Source of the DNA: Thiogranum sp.
GTDB lineage: Bacteria; Pseudomonadota; Gammaproteobacteria; DSM-19610
NCBI GenBank assembly: GCA_024102665.1
Contig: JAGFJP010000038.1
Span: 1 to 37,723, forward strand
Length of the DNA stretch: 37,723 bases
Direction of reading: 5' to 3'
The position numbers were made by a program, and so were the translations under genes. Below the pieces are notes generated by a model. The model worked only from the letters and a program-made list of their open reading frames with translations, searched no databases and was not told where the DNA came from. Shown here piece after piece: positions 11,843-19,087 of the stretch. Position 1 is the first letter of the stretch. Every line of letters begins with the position of its first letter.

Positions 11843-12032
11843 ACACGAGGCCGGTCTCCGGGCTTGCGAGGGCGAACGCCTGATGAGCCGCCTTCCCGCG
11901 CAATGCGCGCAGTGGCATGAAGACCCATCTTTTCTCGCTTACCGTTGCGGGGGCAGCGCCGGAATTGCTGAATGATCAGCGCACCGGCTTCCCGTTTCAC
12001 TTTCGCGCGGAATGCGCTGAAAGCACCTGGTG
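11843..12032 (-). promoter_or_regulatory. Cobalamin riboswitch (AdoCbl type) upstream of btuB
   Basis: On the minus strand the hallmark boxes occur in order: GGGAAGCCGGTGCG, then GCTGCCCCCGCAACGGTAAG, then TGCCACTG, then GCGGGAAGGCGG, and finally AAGCCCGGAGACCGGCC (11866-11850). This is the full conserved core of the B12 aptamer. A promoter ends just upstream (12044-12072), so the aptamer would start within a few nucleotides of the transcript's 5' end. About 170 nt separate it from the btuB start and would form the expression platform. B12 binding is expected to reduce btuB expression. Confidence 0.95.
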
Positions 12033-12043
12033 AATGGCGCGCA

Positions 12044-12072
12044 ACTTTATGCCAGCGGAAAACCCCAGTCAA
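12044..12072 (-). promoter_or_regulatory. Predicted sigma-70 promoter of the riboswitch-btuB unit
   Basis: On the minus strand there is a TTGACT -35 box (12072-12067), a 17-bp spacer and a TAAAGT -10 box (12049-12044). The predicted transcript start near 12037 falls right before the riboswitch aptamer, which supports both calls. Confidence 0.65.
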
Positions 12073-12173
12073 CAAGATTGGAAATCAGGCGGGGCGCGTG
12101 CTCGTTTGTTTGCGCCAGGCGCGCGAAACCCGACACCGGCGCGTGCGTACGGCCGGCCATGTCGGGCTTCGCA

Positions 12174-12191
12174 GCTCGCGCAGCCGCGAGC
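12174..12191. other. Hairpin downstream of amt
   Basis: GCTCGCG and CGCGAGC form a perfect 7-bp stem with a CAGC loop, 7 bp past the amt stop. No T-tract follows on the minus strand, so it may stabilise the 3' end or assist a non-canonical termination. Confidence 0.35.
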
Positions 12192-12197
12192 CGGGTG

Positions 12198-13397
12198 CTA
12201 CTGCCGGTCGTATTCCGGTGAGGCAGCAATATTATGGATGCTGAGATCGGCGCCGCGGAATTCCTGCTCCTGGTCGAGACGCAGGCCGATCATCGCCTTG
12301 ATGACGCCATAGACCAGAAATCCGCCCGCCAGCGCGATGCCGATGCCCAGAGCAGTGCCCGCAAGCTGCGCCGGCAGCGAGACGCCACCGAGTCCGCCGA
12401 GCGCGGTGCTGCCGAAAATGCCGCAGGCGATCCCGCCCCAAGCACCGCACAGACCGTGCAGCGGCCAGACGCCCAGCACATCGTCGATCCTCCAGCGGTT
12501 CTGGGTGAGGGTGAACAGCCACACAAACAGCGCGCCGGCGACCGCTCCGGTGGCGAGCGCGCCGAGCGGATGCATGACATCGGATCCGGCGCACACCGCG
12601 ACCAGCCCTGCCAGCGGACCGTTATGAACGAAACCCGGATCGTTCTTGCCAACGAACAATGCTGCGAGAATGCCACCCACCATTGCCATCAGCGAATTGG
12701 CAGCCACCAAACCACTCACCGCGTCGATGGTCTGGGCGGACATGACGTTGAAACCGAACCAGCCTACCGAGAGAATCCATGCACCCAGCGCGAGGAAGGG
12801 AATGCTGGACGGCGGGTGCGCGGTCATGACGCCATCCTTGCTGTAGCGGCCGTGGCGCGGACCCAGCAACAACACGGCGGTCAGAGCGATCCATCCGCCC
12901 ATCGCATGAACCACGATCGAACCGGCGAAATCGTGAAAAGGAGCGCCGAAAGTGGCTTCGATCCAGTCCTGCACCCCGTAGTTGCCGTTCCAAACCATGC
13001 CTTCGAAGAACGGGTACACCGCAGCGACCAGCACGAAAGTCGCCAGCAACTGGGCGTTGAAGCGGGCGCGCTCGGCGATGCCGCCCGAGATAATTGCCGG
13101 AATTGCGGCTGCGAACGTCAACAGAAAAAAGAACTTGACCAGTTCGTAGCCGTGTTTCTGGCTGAGCACCTCGGCGCCGGAGAAAAAGTCCACGCCGTAG
13201 GCAATGCTGAAACCGATGAAGAAATAAGCGATGGTCGACATGGCGAAATCAGTAATGATTTTCACCAGCGCGTTGACCTGGTTCTTGGCCCGCACCGTTC
13301 CGACCTCGAGAAATGCGAAACCGGAATGCATGGCCAGCACCATGATGGCCCCCAGCAAAATGAACAGCACGTCGCTGCCAGCCTGATAATTATCCAT
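12198..13397 (-). CDS. amt: Ammonium transporter, Amt family
   Basis: Inner-membrane channel for ammonium uptake. The 399-aa product has about 11 hydrophobic segments and begins MDNYQAGSDVLFILLGAI, with no cleavable signal peptide. Conserved channel residues are visible: HDFAGSIVVH (substrate-site Asp and first pore His) and HGLCGAWGG (second pore His). The start at 13397 has AGGA in GAGGAAGAAAA before the ATG. It resembles the subgroup of short Amt proteins common in marine bacteria (from memory, not searched). No glnK gene is adjacent, unlike the usual glnK-amtB pair. It is divergent from a 147-aa gene with a sigma-54 promoter. Confidence 0.94.
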   Translation of the reverse strand: MDNYQAGSDVLFILLGAIMVLAMHSGFAFLEVGTVRAKNQVNALVKIITDFAMSTIAYFFIGFSIAYGVDFFSGAEVLSQKHGYELVKFFFLLTFAAAIPAIISGGIAERARFNAQLLATFVLVAAVYPFFEGMVWNGNYGVQDWIEATFGAPFHDFAGSIVVHAMGGWIALTAVLLLGPRHGRYSKDGVMTAHPPSSIPFLALGAWILSVGWFGFNVMSAQTIDAVSGLVAANSLMAMVGGILAALFVGKNDPGFVHNGPLAGLVAVCAGSDVMHPLGALATGAVAGALFVWLFTLTQNRWRIDDVLGVWPLHGLCGAWGGIACGIFGSTALGGLGGVSLPAQLAGTALGIGIALAGGFLVYGVIKAMIGLRLDQEQEFRGADLSIHNIAASPEYDRQ

Positions 13398-13522
13398 TTT
13401 TCTTCCTCGCGGGTAGGGATGGGAACACACCGGTATAGCTCAAGGGCGTATACCTTAATGACTTTCGGTGATTTATCAATCTGTGAGCACATGCCCTGCT
13501 GTCGGGGGATGCGTCCCGAAGC

Positions 13523-13538
13523 TGGCACGCCTGATGCA
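13523..13538 (+). promoter_or_regulatory. Predicted sigma-54 (RpoN) promoter for the 147-aa gene
   Basis: TGGCACGCCTGATGCA matches the RpoN consensus (TGGCACR, N4, TTGCW) at all but one position, with GG and GC exactly 10 nt apart. The predicted start is near 13550, giving a leader of about 64 nt. Sigma-54 control of a gene beside an ammonium transporter makes biological sense. I found no convincing NtrC site upstream. Confidence 0.65.
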
Positions 13539-13613
13539 ACCCCTTTCCCTAATGGACGGGATTCTGACGCAGGGACGCGTCGTTTTACCGAGCGGCGGAG
13601 ACAGGAGGTCAGC

Positions 13614-14057
13614 ATGGGCCAGCCGGTCAAGGATATCCAGGGCGATGCGGATGACGACGGGCAGGTTGCCGAACTGACGGTCGTGGACGGGCCGCTTTTC
13701 TATGATGCGCGGCATCAGCGCCTGTGCTATCTGTTACCGGTGGCTGCACCGGGCGTCCGGCTGACGCCAACGCAGCGACTGCGCCTGAAGGAAGGCTTGT
13801 CGGGAGGCGCTGCGAGTCACAATGCCAACATCCTTGCCAAGGACCCGCAGTTCTGGAATTACCTGCAGGAGATCAATCTCATCGCATTCGAGGATGAAAT
13901 CGACGCGCGACGCGCGCGCCAGTTCATCAACCGCGTTTGCGGAGTCACGGGACGCCATGCGCTGGACCGGGATCCGTGCGCCGGGCAACGATTCTTTCGC
14001 CTGGTCGAGCGGCCATTTCTTGCCTGGCTTTCTTACGCAAAGCGCGCTTTACCCTGA
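13614..14057 (+). CDS. Hypothetical protein, 147 aa, likely RpoN-dependent
   Basis: I do not recognise this protein. The ATG at 13614 has a perfect AGGAGGT ribosome binding site (13603-13609). The product is soluble, with an acidic N-terminus (QGDADDDGQ), a central HNANILAKDPQFWNYLQEIN segment (residues about 68-86) and a C-terminal region with FINRVCGVTGRHALDRDP and PFLAWLSYAKRA. There are no membrane segments or signal peptide. The spacing of the last two motifs faintly recalls small phage or accessory proteins, but I would not assign function on that. It is divergent from amt, preceded by a sigma-54 promoter, and its last 9 bp overlap the end of convergent mazG. A nitrogen-linked role is inference only. 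Confidence 0.8.
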   Translation: MGQPVKDIQGDADDDGQVAELTVVDGPLFYDARHQRLCYLLPVAAPGVRLTPTQRLRLKEGLSGGAASHNANILAKDPQFWNYLQEINLIAFEDEIDARRARQFINRVCGVTGRHALDRDPCAGQRFFRLVERPFLAWLSYAKRALP

Positions 14058-14861
14058 TTTCGCCTTCGCCCGCTGCCAGAATGCCTCCAGCTCTTCCAGG
14101 GTGCATTCACGCATATCACGCTGCTGTTGTTGAGCCAGCGACTCGACGATGCGAAAGCGCGATTCGAATTTGTGGTTGGCGTCGCGCAGCAGGCTCTCTG
14201 CATCGGCATCCAGGAAGCGGGCAAGGTTCACGCAGCTGAACAGCAGGTCGCCGAGTTCTTCCTGCAGCCGTTCAGAACTTTCCTTTGCGGCCAGCGCCTG
14301 TCTGAGTTCGTCCAGCTCCTCGTCGAGTTTGCCGACGACATCATTGGTATCCGTCCAGTCGAACCCGACCCGCGCGGCGCGCCGCTGAATCTTCTGTGCT
14401 CTCACCAGCGCCGGCAGCGCGACCGGCACGCCGGTCAATGCGCCCGCACCTGCGTCGCCTTTCGCCTCTCGCTCGCGCGCCTTGTGCTGTTCCCAGGCTT
14501 CCGTCTGCGCTCTGGCGTCCGAGATCTCCTCGTCCCCGAAAACGTGAGGGTGGCGGCGCACCAGCTTGCGATTGATCGCGGCAACCACATCCGCAAAATC
14601 GAACCAGCCCTTTTCGGACGCCATCTGCGCGTGGAATACAACCTGGAAAAGCAGGTCGCCGAGTTCTTCGCAAAGATCTTCGGGGTCGTTGCGCTGGATG
14701 GCGTCGGCAACCTCGTATGCCTCCTCGAGCGTATAGGGCGCTATGCTGGAAAAATCCTGCTGCACATCCCAGGGGCACCCCTCGCGCGGGTCGCGCAGGC
14801 GAACCATGATCTCCAGCAATTCGTGCAACGCCTTCAGGGAATCGGTTTCGTCGGGTGTCAT
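14049..14861 (-). CDS. mazG: Nucleoside triphosphate pyrophosphohydrolase MazG
   Basis: Hydrolyses (d)NTPs to monophosphates, thought to clean up non-canonical nucleotides and limit ppGpp-related stress. The 270-aa product has the two tandem MazG domains of the long form: EEAYEV with CEELGDLLFQVVFHA in the first and EELDELRQ with EELGDLLFSCVNLAR in the second, the acidic Mg-binding residues being intact in both. The start at 14861 (MTPDETDSLKAL) has an AGGTG ribosome binding site. It lies downstream of the fbp terminator on the same strand. Confidence 0.95.
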   Translation of the reverse strand: MTPDETDSLKALHELLEIMVRLRDPREGCPWDVQQDFSSIAPYTLEEAYEVADAIQRNDPEDLCEELGDLLFQVVFHAQMASEKGWFDFADVVAAINRKLVRRHPHVFGDEEISDARAQTEAWEQHKAREREAKGDAGAGALTGVPVALPALVRAQKIQRRAARVGFDWTDTNDVVGKLDEELDELRQALAAKESSERLQEELGDLLFSCVNLARFLDADAESLLRDANHKFESRFRIVESLAQQQQRDMRECTLEELEAFWQRAKAKSG

Positions 14862-14877
14862 GGATTCACCTCGCAAG

Positions 14878-14910
14878 AAAAAGCCGGACAGAGCATACAC
14901 CCTGTCCGGC
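14878..14910 (-). terminator. Intrinsic terminator of fbp
   Basis: On the minus strand GCCGGACAG pairs with CTGTCCGGC around a 10-nt loop, followed by TTTTT. It lies between fbp and mazG, so the mazG promoter must lie between it and 14861, overlap it, or depend on read-through. Confidence 0.88.
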
Positions 14911-14935
14911 CGCTGCAACCAACCTCTGGAGAATA

Positions 14936-15970
14936 TCAGGCGACCTGGCGGCTGCCGTCACCATCGGTGTCGTTGTGGTAACTCACCACCCGCTGCACTT
15001 CCTCGCGAGAACCGAGGATAACCGGCACGCGCTGGTGCAGACCTTGCGGTTGCACATCGAGAATCCGCTGACGCCCGGTGCTGCTGGCGCCACCCGCCTG
15101 CTCGATGATGAAACTCATGGGATTGGCTTCGTACATCAGGCGCAGCTTGCCGTTTTCAGCGCCCTTCCGGCTGTCACCGGGGTACATGAAAATCCCGCCG
15201 CGCGTCAGGATACGGTGCACTTCGGCGACCATCGATGCCACCCAGCGCATGTTGAAGTCCTTCTCGCGCGCTCCCTCCGCGCCTTTCAGGCATTCTTCGA
15301 CATAGCGGGAAACGGGTGCGTTCCAGTAGCGCTGGTTCGACATATTGATCGCGAACTCGCGCGTTTCTGCTGGCACTTTCATATCCGGGTGACTGAGGAT
15401 GAACTCGCCGATACTGCGATCCAGGGTAAAGCCGTTGACGCCGTGACCCGTGGTCAGCACCAGCATGGTGGACGGCCCGTACAGCGCGTAACCGGCGCAA
15501 ACCTGTTTGCTGCCCGGCTGGAGAAAGTCTTCAACGGCGGGATGCTCCACACCGTCCGGGCAGCGCAGAATCGAGAAAATCGTGCCGACCGACAGATTAA
15601 CGTCGATATTGGACGAACCGTCCAGCGGATCGAAGAGGATCAGGTACTTGCCCTTCGGATAGTGTTTCGGTATCGGCAAGGGATCTTCCATTTCCTCGGA
15701 GGCCATGCCAGCCAGGTGCCCGGTCCATTCAAGCGCATCGATCATCACTTCATTGCTGATGATGTCGAGCTTTTTCTGGGTTTCACCCTGCACGTTTTCG
15801 GTTTCCGCAGAACCAAGCACGCCGATCAGGCCACCACGGTTCACGGCGCAGGAGATCTTTTTGCATGCCGTGAGAATATCGTTCAGCAATGAAGTGAAGT
15901 CGCCGGTCGCGCCCGGAATCCGGCGCTGCTCTTCGATAATGAACTGGGTCAGAGTCGTTCCGTGTTCCAT
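14936..15970 (-). CDS. fbp: Fructose-1,6-bisphosphatase, class I
   Basis: Gluconeogenic enzyme that removes the 1-phosphate of fructose 1,6-bisphosphate. The 344-aa product has the metal-binding signature [15 protein letters not shown], the [10 protein letters not shown] block and a C-terminal ILGSREEV region, all class I features. The start [17 protein letters not shown] matches the family N-terminus. Its promoter region is shared with the divergent membrane-protein gene and holds a long AT-rich dyad (16058-16089). A TAAGAT -10 candidate lies at 16053-16048 on the minus strand. Confidence 0.96.
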   Translation of the reverse strand: MEHGTTLTQFIIEEQRRIPGATGDFTSLLNDILTACKKISCAVNRGGLIGVLGSAETENVQGETQKKLDIISNEVMIDALEWTGHLAGMASEEMEDPLPIPKHYPKGKYLILFDPLDGSSNIDVNLSVGTIFSILRCPDGVEHPAVEDFLQPGSKQVCAGYALYGPSTMLVLTTGHGVNGFTLDRSIGEFILSHPDMKVPAETREFAINMSNQRYWNAPVSRYVEECLKGAEGAREKDFNMRWVASMVAEVHRILTRGGIFMYPGDSRKGAENGKLRLMYEANPMSFIIEQAGGASSTGRQRILDVQPQGLHQRVPVILGSREEVQRVVSYHNDTDGDGSRQVA

Positions 15971-16057
15971 TGTTCTGCCACCTCTTGTCTAGGTCTGGAT
16001 TCTTTATCTCGCCTGGCCTGACACACCAGGAAGCGCAAAATCCGGCTATCTTAGCAC

Positions 16058-16089
16058 AAACATATGTTTATTCGAATATACTTATATTT
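16058..16089. promoter_or_regulatory. AT-rich 32-bp dyad, probable operator between fbp and the NnrU-like gene
   Basis: The dyad is centred on TATTCGAATA (16069-16078) and 13 of 16 base pairs match across the axis. It also contains the perfect palindrome AAACATATGTTT (16058-16069). It stands out in a GC-rich genome and covers the expected -35 region of fbp (minus) and the -10 region (TATATT, 16083-16088) of the rightward gene. AT-rich dyads of this kind are typical of ArsR-family and similar repressor operators; the binding protein is unknown. Confidence 0.55.
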
Positions 16090-16119
16090 CATGCCGCAAG
16101 CTTCGGCTACAATCCGTTT

Positions 16120-16803
16120 ATGTCGTCCGCCGCGCACCTGATGCTGCTCGCCGCGGCCTGGGTCCTGTACGGGCTGGTCCATTCTTTTCTGGCTGGCCAC
16201 GCCTGCAAGGCGTGGGTGAAAAAGCGTTTTCCGACGGGATTCAGGGCTTACCGCCTGACCTTCAATCTGGCTGCCCTGCTGCTGCTGTCAGTCCCGCTGG
16301 CGCTGCTGTTCAGTTATCCGGGCGACCCGTTGTGGCGCTGGCCGGGAATTTGGGGATGGCTGGCCGACGCCGCGGCGCTTGCGGCGATCGCCGGATTCGC
16401 CGCGACATACAAAATCTACAATACCGGCGAGTTTCTCGGCACCAGTCAACTACGCAAAGCGCCTGCAACACTCGACGACCAGGCACCGATGAGCGTTTCC
16501 TGGGCCCATCGTTTTGTTCGACATCCCTGGTATTTCCTGGGCCTGGTGATCATCTGGACGCGCGAAATGAACGCTGCCCTGCTGGTCAGCGCCGTGGTCC
16601 TGACGCTGTACCTGTTCATCGGGTCGAGGCTGGAAGAAAGGAAACTGGTGGGTATCTACGGTGAACAGTACCGCGATTACCAGCGGCGCGTGCCGGCAAT
16701 GATACCACTGCCCTGGCGGTACCTTTCCAGGCGCGAAGCCGAGCGCTTGATGAGCTACGGCAGATCCGCAGGCCGGGGTTCGGAAACACCCAGGAAAAAC
16801 TGA
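16120..16803 (+). CDS. NnrU/isoprenylcysteine methyltransferase-like membrane protein
   Basis: A 227-aa polytopic protein with about five hydrophobic segments. The C-terminal part has the pattern of the NnrU/ICMT/phospholipid methyltransferase group: SWAHRFVRHPWYFLGLVIIW, then EERKLVGIYGEQYRDYQRRVPAMIP, where the RHP and E-E residues form the cofactor site in methyltransferases of this fold. The ATG at 16120 is preferred because the open frame upstream runs through the AT-rich operator region. The substrate is unknown; NnrU itself is linked to nitric oxide respiration, but no denitrification genes are here. Confidence 0.75.
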   Translation: MSSAAHLMLLAAAWVLYGLVHSFLAGHACKAWVKKRFPTGFRAYRLTFNLAALLLLSVPLALLFSYPGDPLWRWPGIWGWLADAAALAAIAGFAATYKIYNTGEFLGTSQLRKAPATLDDQAPMSVSWAHRFVRHPWYFLGLVIIWTREMNAALLVSAVVLTLYLFIGSRLEERKLVGIYGEQYRDYQRRVPAMIPLPWRYLSRREAERLMSYGRSAGRGSETPRKN

Positions 16804-16823
16804 CCAGCGCCGGGTTCCGACCG

Positions 16824-17291
16824 TCAGTGCACCTGGCCGGTAATCGCGCTTATGACCTGGTCTTCGAGTTGAATGCGTTCGGCGAGCGTTTCGCCAAGAT
16901 TCGACAGATCCGAATCGAGCAGCATCAACAGCTCGGTGCCACCGTTGGTAAGGTCGACGTCCTCATACTTGTCATTGAATCGCAGGATGAGGTCGGTGGT
17001 CTGGACGATCTTGGGATAGACCCTGTCGGCAACTTCCAGTACCGGTGTACGACGTTCGAGCTTGTCGGAAATAAAGCGGTAGAGCTGGAAGTGCGCGCTC
17101 GCCGCGTAATCGATCAACGCCTGGCAGAATTCCTGCAGCGCTTCATTGATAACTTCATCGGGCTCAAATGGCCTCTGGTTTGCCAGTTCCGCGTAGAGGG
17201 AAAGCGTTTCGCTGCGTGTTCTGACCAGCGTTGCCAGCTTCTCGCGGGAACGTCCTCGCCGATCGCTACCGGCGTCTAATTGAGTTGCCAT
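16824..17291 (-). CDS. rsd: Rsd/AlgQ family anti-sigma-70 regulator
   Basis: Cytoplasmic protein that binds sigma-70 and shifts polymerase toward alternative sigma factors; the Pseudomonas homologue AlgQ affects alginate and virulence genes. The 155-aa length fits the family (about 158). Diagnostic stretches are SLYAELANQRPFE near residue 30 and LQEFCQALIDYAASAHFQLYRF near residues 50-75. It is convergent with the NnrU-like gene (20 bp between stop codons) and divergent from the YbaK-HDOD gene. Confidence 0.9.
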   Translation of the reverse strand: MATQLDAGSDRRGRSREKLATLVRTRSETLSLYAELANQRPFEPDEVINEALQEFCQALIDYAASAHFQLYRFISDKLERRTPVLEVADRVYPKIVQTTDLILRFNDKYEDVDLTNGGTELLMLLDSDLSNLGETLAERIQLEDQVISAITGQVH

Positions 17292-17504
17292 TGAGTGACT
17301 CCAGATTACCTTTGACGTTGTTATGACGGGCCGATTCTAACAAATTGTTGCGGCCCGCATCCCCCAGGCGTCGATGTTTTGTCACAGACGCCGCCCTGAT
17401 TCATTGAAGCAACGCTCAGAATACTGAAATTGATAAAATTTTCAACGATGGTGCAGTTCTTGCTTTCGATCCAGCCGAACAGCCACCTTATTGGGGAATC
17501 CAGG

Positions 17505-18884
17505 ATGGGAATACCAGTTCAGATCCGCGCCTATCTCGACCGCCGGCAGTCAGACTACCAGGTGCTCGCGCACCGCAGGACAACCACGCTTACCCAGGCC
17601 GCCGAGGCCTGTGAAATGCCGCTGAACCGACTGGTACGGGCGGTAATACTGGTCGACGGACAGGGCCTGCTGATGGCGGTGCTTCCGGCTGGCCATGTTC
17701 TGGACTTCGATGCGCTGTGCAGCCTGCTGCACCGCAACCTGGAGCTGGTGCCCGGCAGTCAGCTGGCAGCGATATTCGATGACTGCGAGCCGGGATCCTA
17801 TCCGCCCCTGGCACGCGCCTACGGTCTGGACGTGGTGGTCGACAGCGCTCTGGACGACATGGAGGTAATCACGTTCGAACCGGGAACCCACACCTCACTG
17901 ATACAGATGTCGCGAGAGCACTACTACGACTTGCTGGGAGACGTAGTCAGCGGCCGGTTCTCCACACCCAGTGTCACTTTACGCAACGACCGCCTTGGTC
18001 TTCTGGACGTCGTCGAACAATTCACGCCGGCCCGGGTAAAGCGCGACATCGAAGAATTTCACGAGTTGCCTGCGCTGCCGGCGACCGCAGCGCAGATTCT
18101 CCAGCTCGCCGCGGACCCCATGGCCAATGCCCGCCAGCTCGCCGATATCATTGAGCAGGATCCGGGGCTCGCGGCGCAGGTGTTGCGGTACGCGAATTCG
18201 TCGCTTTACGGCTATGCCGGCAGCATCAACAACCTGCAAACCGCTATCGCGCGCGTGCTTGGATTCGAATTCGTTCTGAACCTGGCGCTCGGCTTTTCGA
18301 TCGGCAAGGCGTTGCGCATTCCGCAGGACGGCCCGTTCGGTCTCGATGCATTCTGGCAACATTCGGTCTGCAGTGCACGCCTTGTCGAAACACTGGCCCA
18401 GTATCTGCCGGTCCGCCAAAGACCGCCGCGCGGTACCGCCTATCTGGCAGGACTGCTGCAGAACCTGGGCAGACTGGTGCTCGGCCACACCTTTCAACCG
18501 GAATTCTTTATCCTCAATCGCTTTGCCGAAGCCAATCCCGAAATGCACACCTGCGATCTGGAAAAGCATGTTCTGGGTGTCACGCATGATCAGATCGGTG
18601 CCTGGCTGATGGAAACCTGGGGTTTGCCCGAAGAACTGGTGGTGGCAGTGCGATACCATCATGATGAAGGCTACTGGGACAAGCACGCGACGTATCCCCA
18701 ACTTGTACTGATCGCCAACCGCGCTCTCGCCGAGTATGGCCTTGGTGAGACCGATCGTGCGGGAATTCCCGCCTTTTCTCTCGAAATGCTCGGGCTTGGC
18801 GAGCAACAGGTGCTCGATGCCACGGCCCGGCTGCTGGAAAACAAAGACGATCTGTATGACCTCGCGCGTCGCCTGGCAGCTTGA
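17505..18884 (+). CDS. YbaK/ProX-like deacylase domain fused to HDOD domain
   Basis: The 459-aa product joins an N-terminal YbaK/aminoacyl-tRNA deacylase-like domain (about residues 1-150: IRAYLDRR, VLAHRRTTTLTQAAEACEM, LVRAVILVDGQGLLMAVLP) to an HDOD domain (about 190-400: FHELPALPATAAQILQLAADP, QDPGLAAQVLRYANSSLYG, ALGFSIGKAL, VAVRYHHDEGY). HDOD domains are signalling modules related to HD phosphodiesterases that usually lack catalytic residues. The start at 17505 is preferred: GGGGA at 17493-17497 gives a ribosome binding site, and MGIPVQIRAYL matches how the YbaK-like domain begins. This architecture is known in proteobacteria but its role is poorly defined. Confidence 0.85.
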   Translation: MGIPVQIRAYLDRRQSDYQVLAHRRTTTLTQAAEACEMPLNRLVRAVILVDGQGLLMAVLPAGHVLDFDALCSLLHRNLELVPGSQLAAIFDDCEPGSYPPLARAYGLDVVVDSALDDMEVITFEPGTHTSLIQMSREHYYDLLGDVVSGRFSTPSVTLRNDRLGLLDVVEQFTPARVKRDIEEFHELPALPATAAQILQLAADPMANARQLADIIEQDPGLAAQVLRYANSSLYGYAGSINNLQTAIARVLGFEFVLNLALGFSIGKALRIPQDGPFGLDAFWQHSVCSARLVETLAQYLPVRQRPPRGTAYLAGLLQNLGRLVLGHTFQPEFFILNRFAEANPEMHTCDLEKHVLGVTHDQIGAWLMETWGLPEELVVAVRYHHDEGYWDKHATYPQLVLIANRALAEYGLGETDRAGIPAFSLEMLGLGEQQVLDATARLLENKDDLYDLARRLAA

Positions 18885-18940
18885 CAACCACGACAATACT
18901 GTGGTTTGATAACCCGCTGACAAACATCCATTTCAATGCT

Positions 18941-18976
18941 CGCCAGCGTTCCACGCTGGCGGCAGTCTTTATTTTC
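18941..18976 (+). terminator. Probable terminator of the YbaK-HDOD gene
   Basis: CGCCAGCGT pairs perfectly with ACGCTGGCG around a TCC loop (18941-18961) and is followed, after a few bases, by TCTTTATTTT. The T-rich tract is offset, so termination may be partial. A smaller stem AACCAC/GTGGTT lies just before it (18886-18906). Confidence 0.6.
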
Positions 18977-18986
18977 CTCGGGAATT

Positions 18987-19011
18987 ATTCTTGACTAAAA
19001 GAGTCAAGTAT
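18987..19011 (+). promoter_or_regulatory. Type-1 IscR binding site in the iscR promoter
   Basis: The perfect inverted repeat CTTGACT (18990-18996) and AGTCAAG (19002-19008), with a 5-bp AT-rich centre and flanking GTAT, agrees at 23 of 25 positions with the E. coli type-1 IscR consensus as I recall it. It overlaps the -35 box of the iscR promoter, the standard position for autorepression. Confidence 0.75.
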
Positions 19012-19020
19012 TACTATTAT
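18991..19020 (+). promoter_or_regulatory. Predicted sigma-70 promoter of iscR-iscU
   Basis: A TTGACT -35 box (18991-18996), an 18-bp spacer and a TATTAT -10 box (19015-19020) give a leader of about 60 nt before iscR. The IscR-type palindrome is superimposed on the -35 box. Confidence 0.7.
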
Positions 19021-19087
19021 TAACCACAGTTGATGAAATGGAGACGCGCACAGACGTGCTGCGCCTGTACAGCAAATGAGGCGAATC

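Noticed and set aside
13398-13522. NtrC enhancer sites or a sigma-54 promoter for amt on the minus strand
   Set aside because: No GG-N10-GC pair in the right orientation and no convincing GCAC-N7-GTGC type palindrome was found.
12234-13613. Long plus-strand open frame continuing upstream of the 147-aa hypothetical gene
   Set aside because: It is antisense to amt. Only the part from the ATG at 13614, with its AGGAGGT site, is supported as coding.
17430-17504. Earlier ATG codons for the YbaK-HDOD protein
   Set aside because: The added residues are not like the family start, and the GGGGA site fits the ATG at 17505 best.
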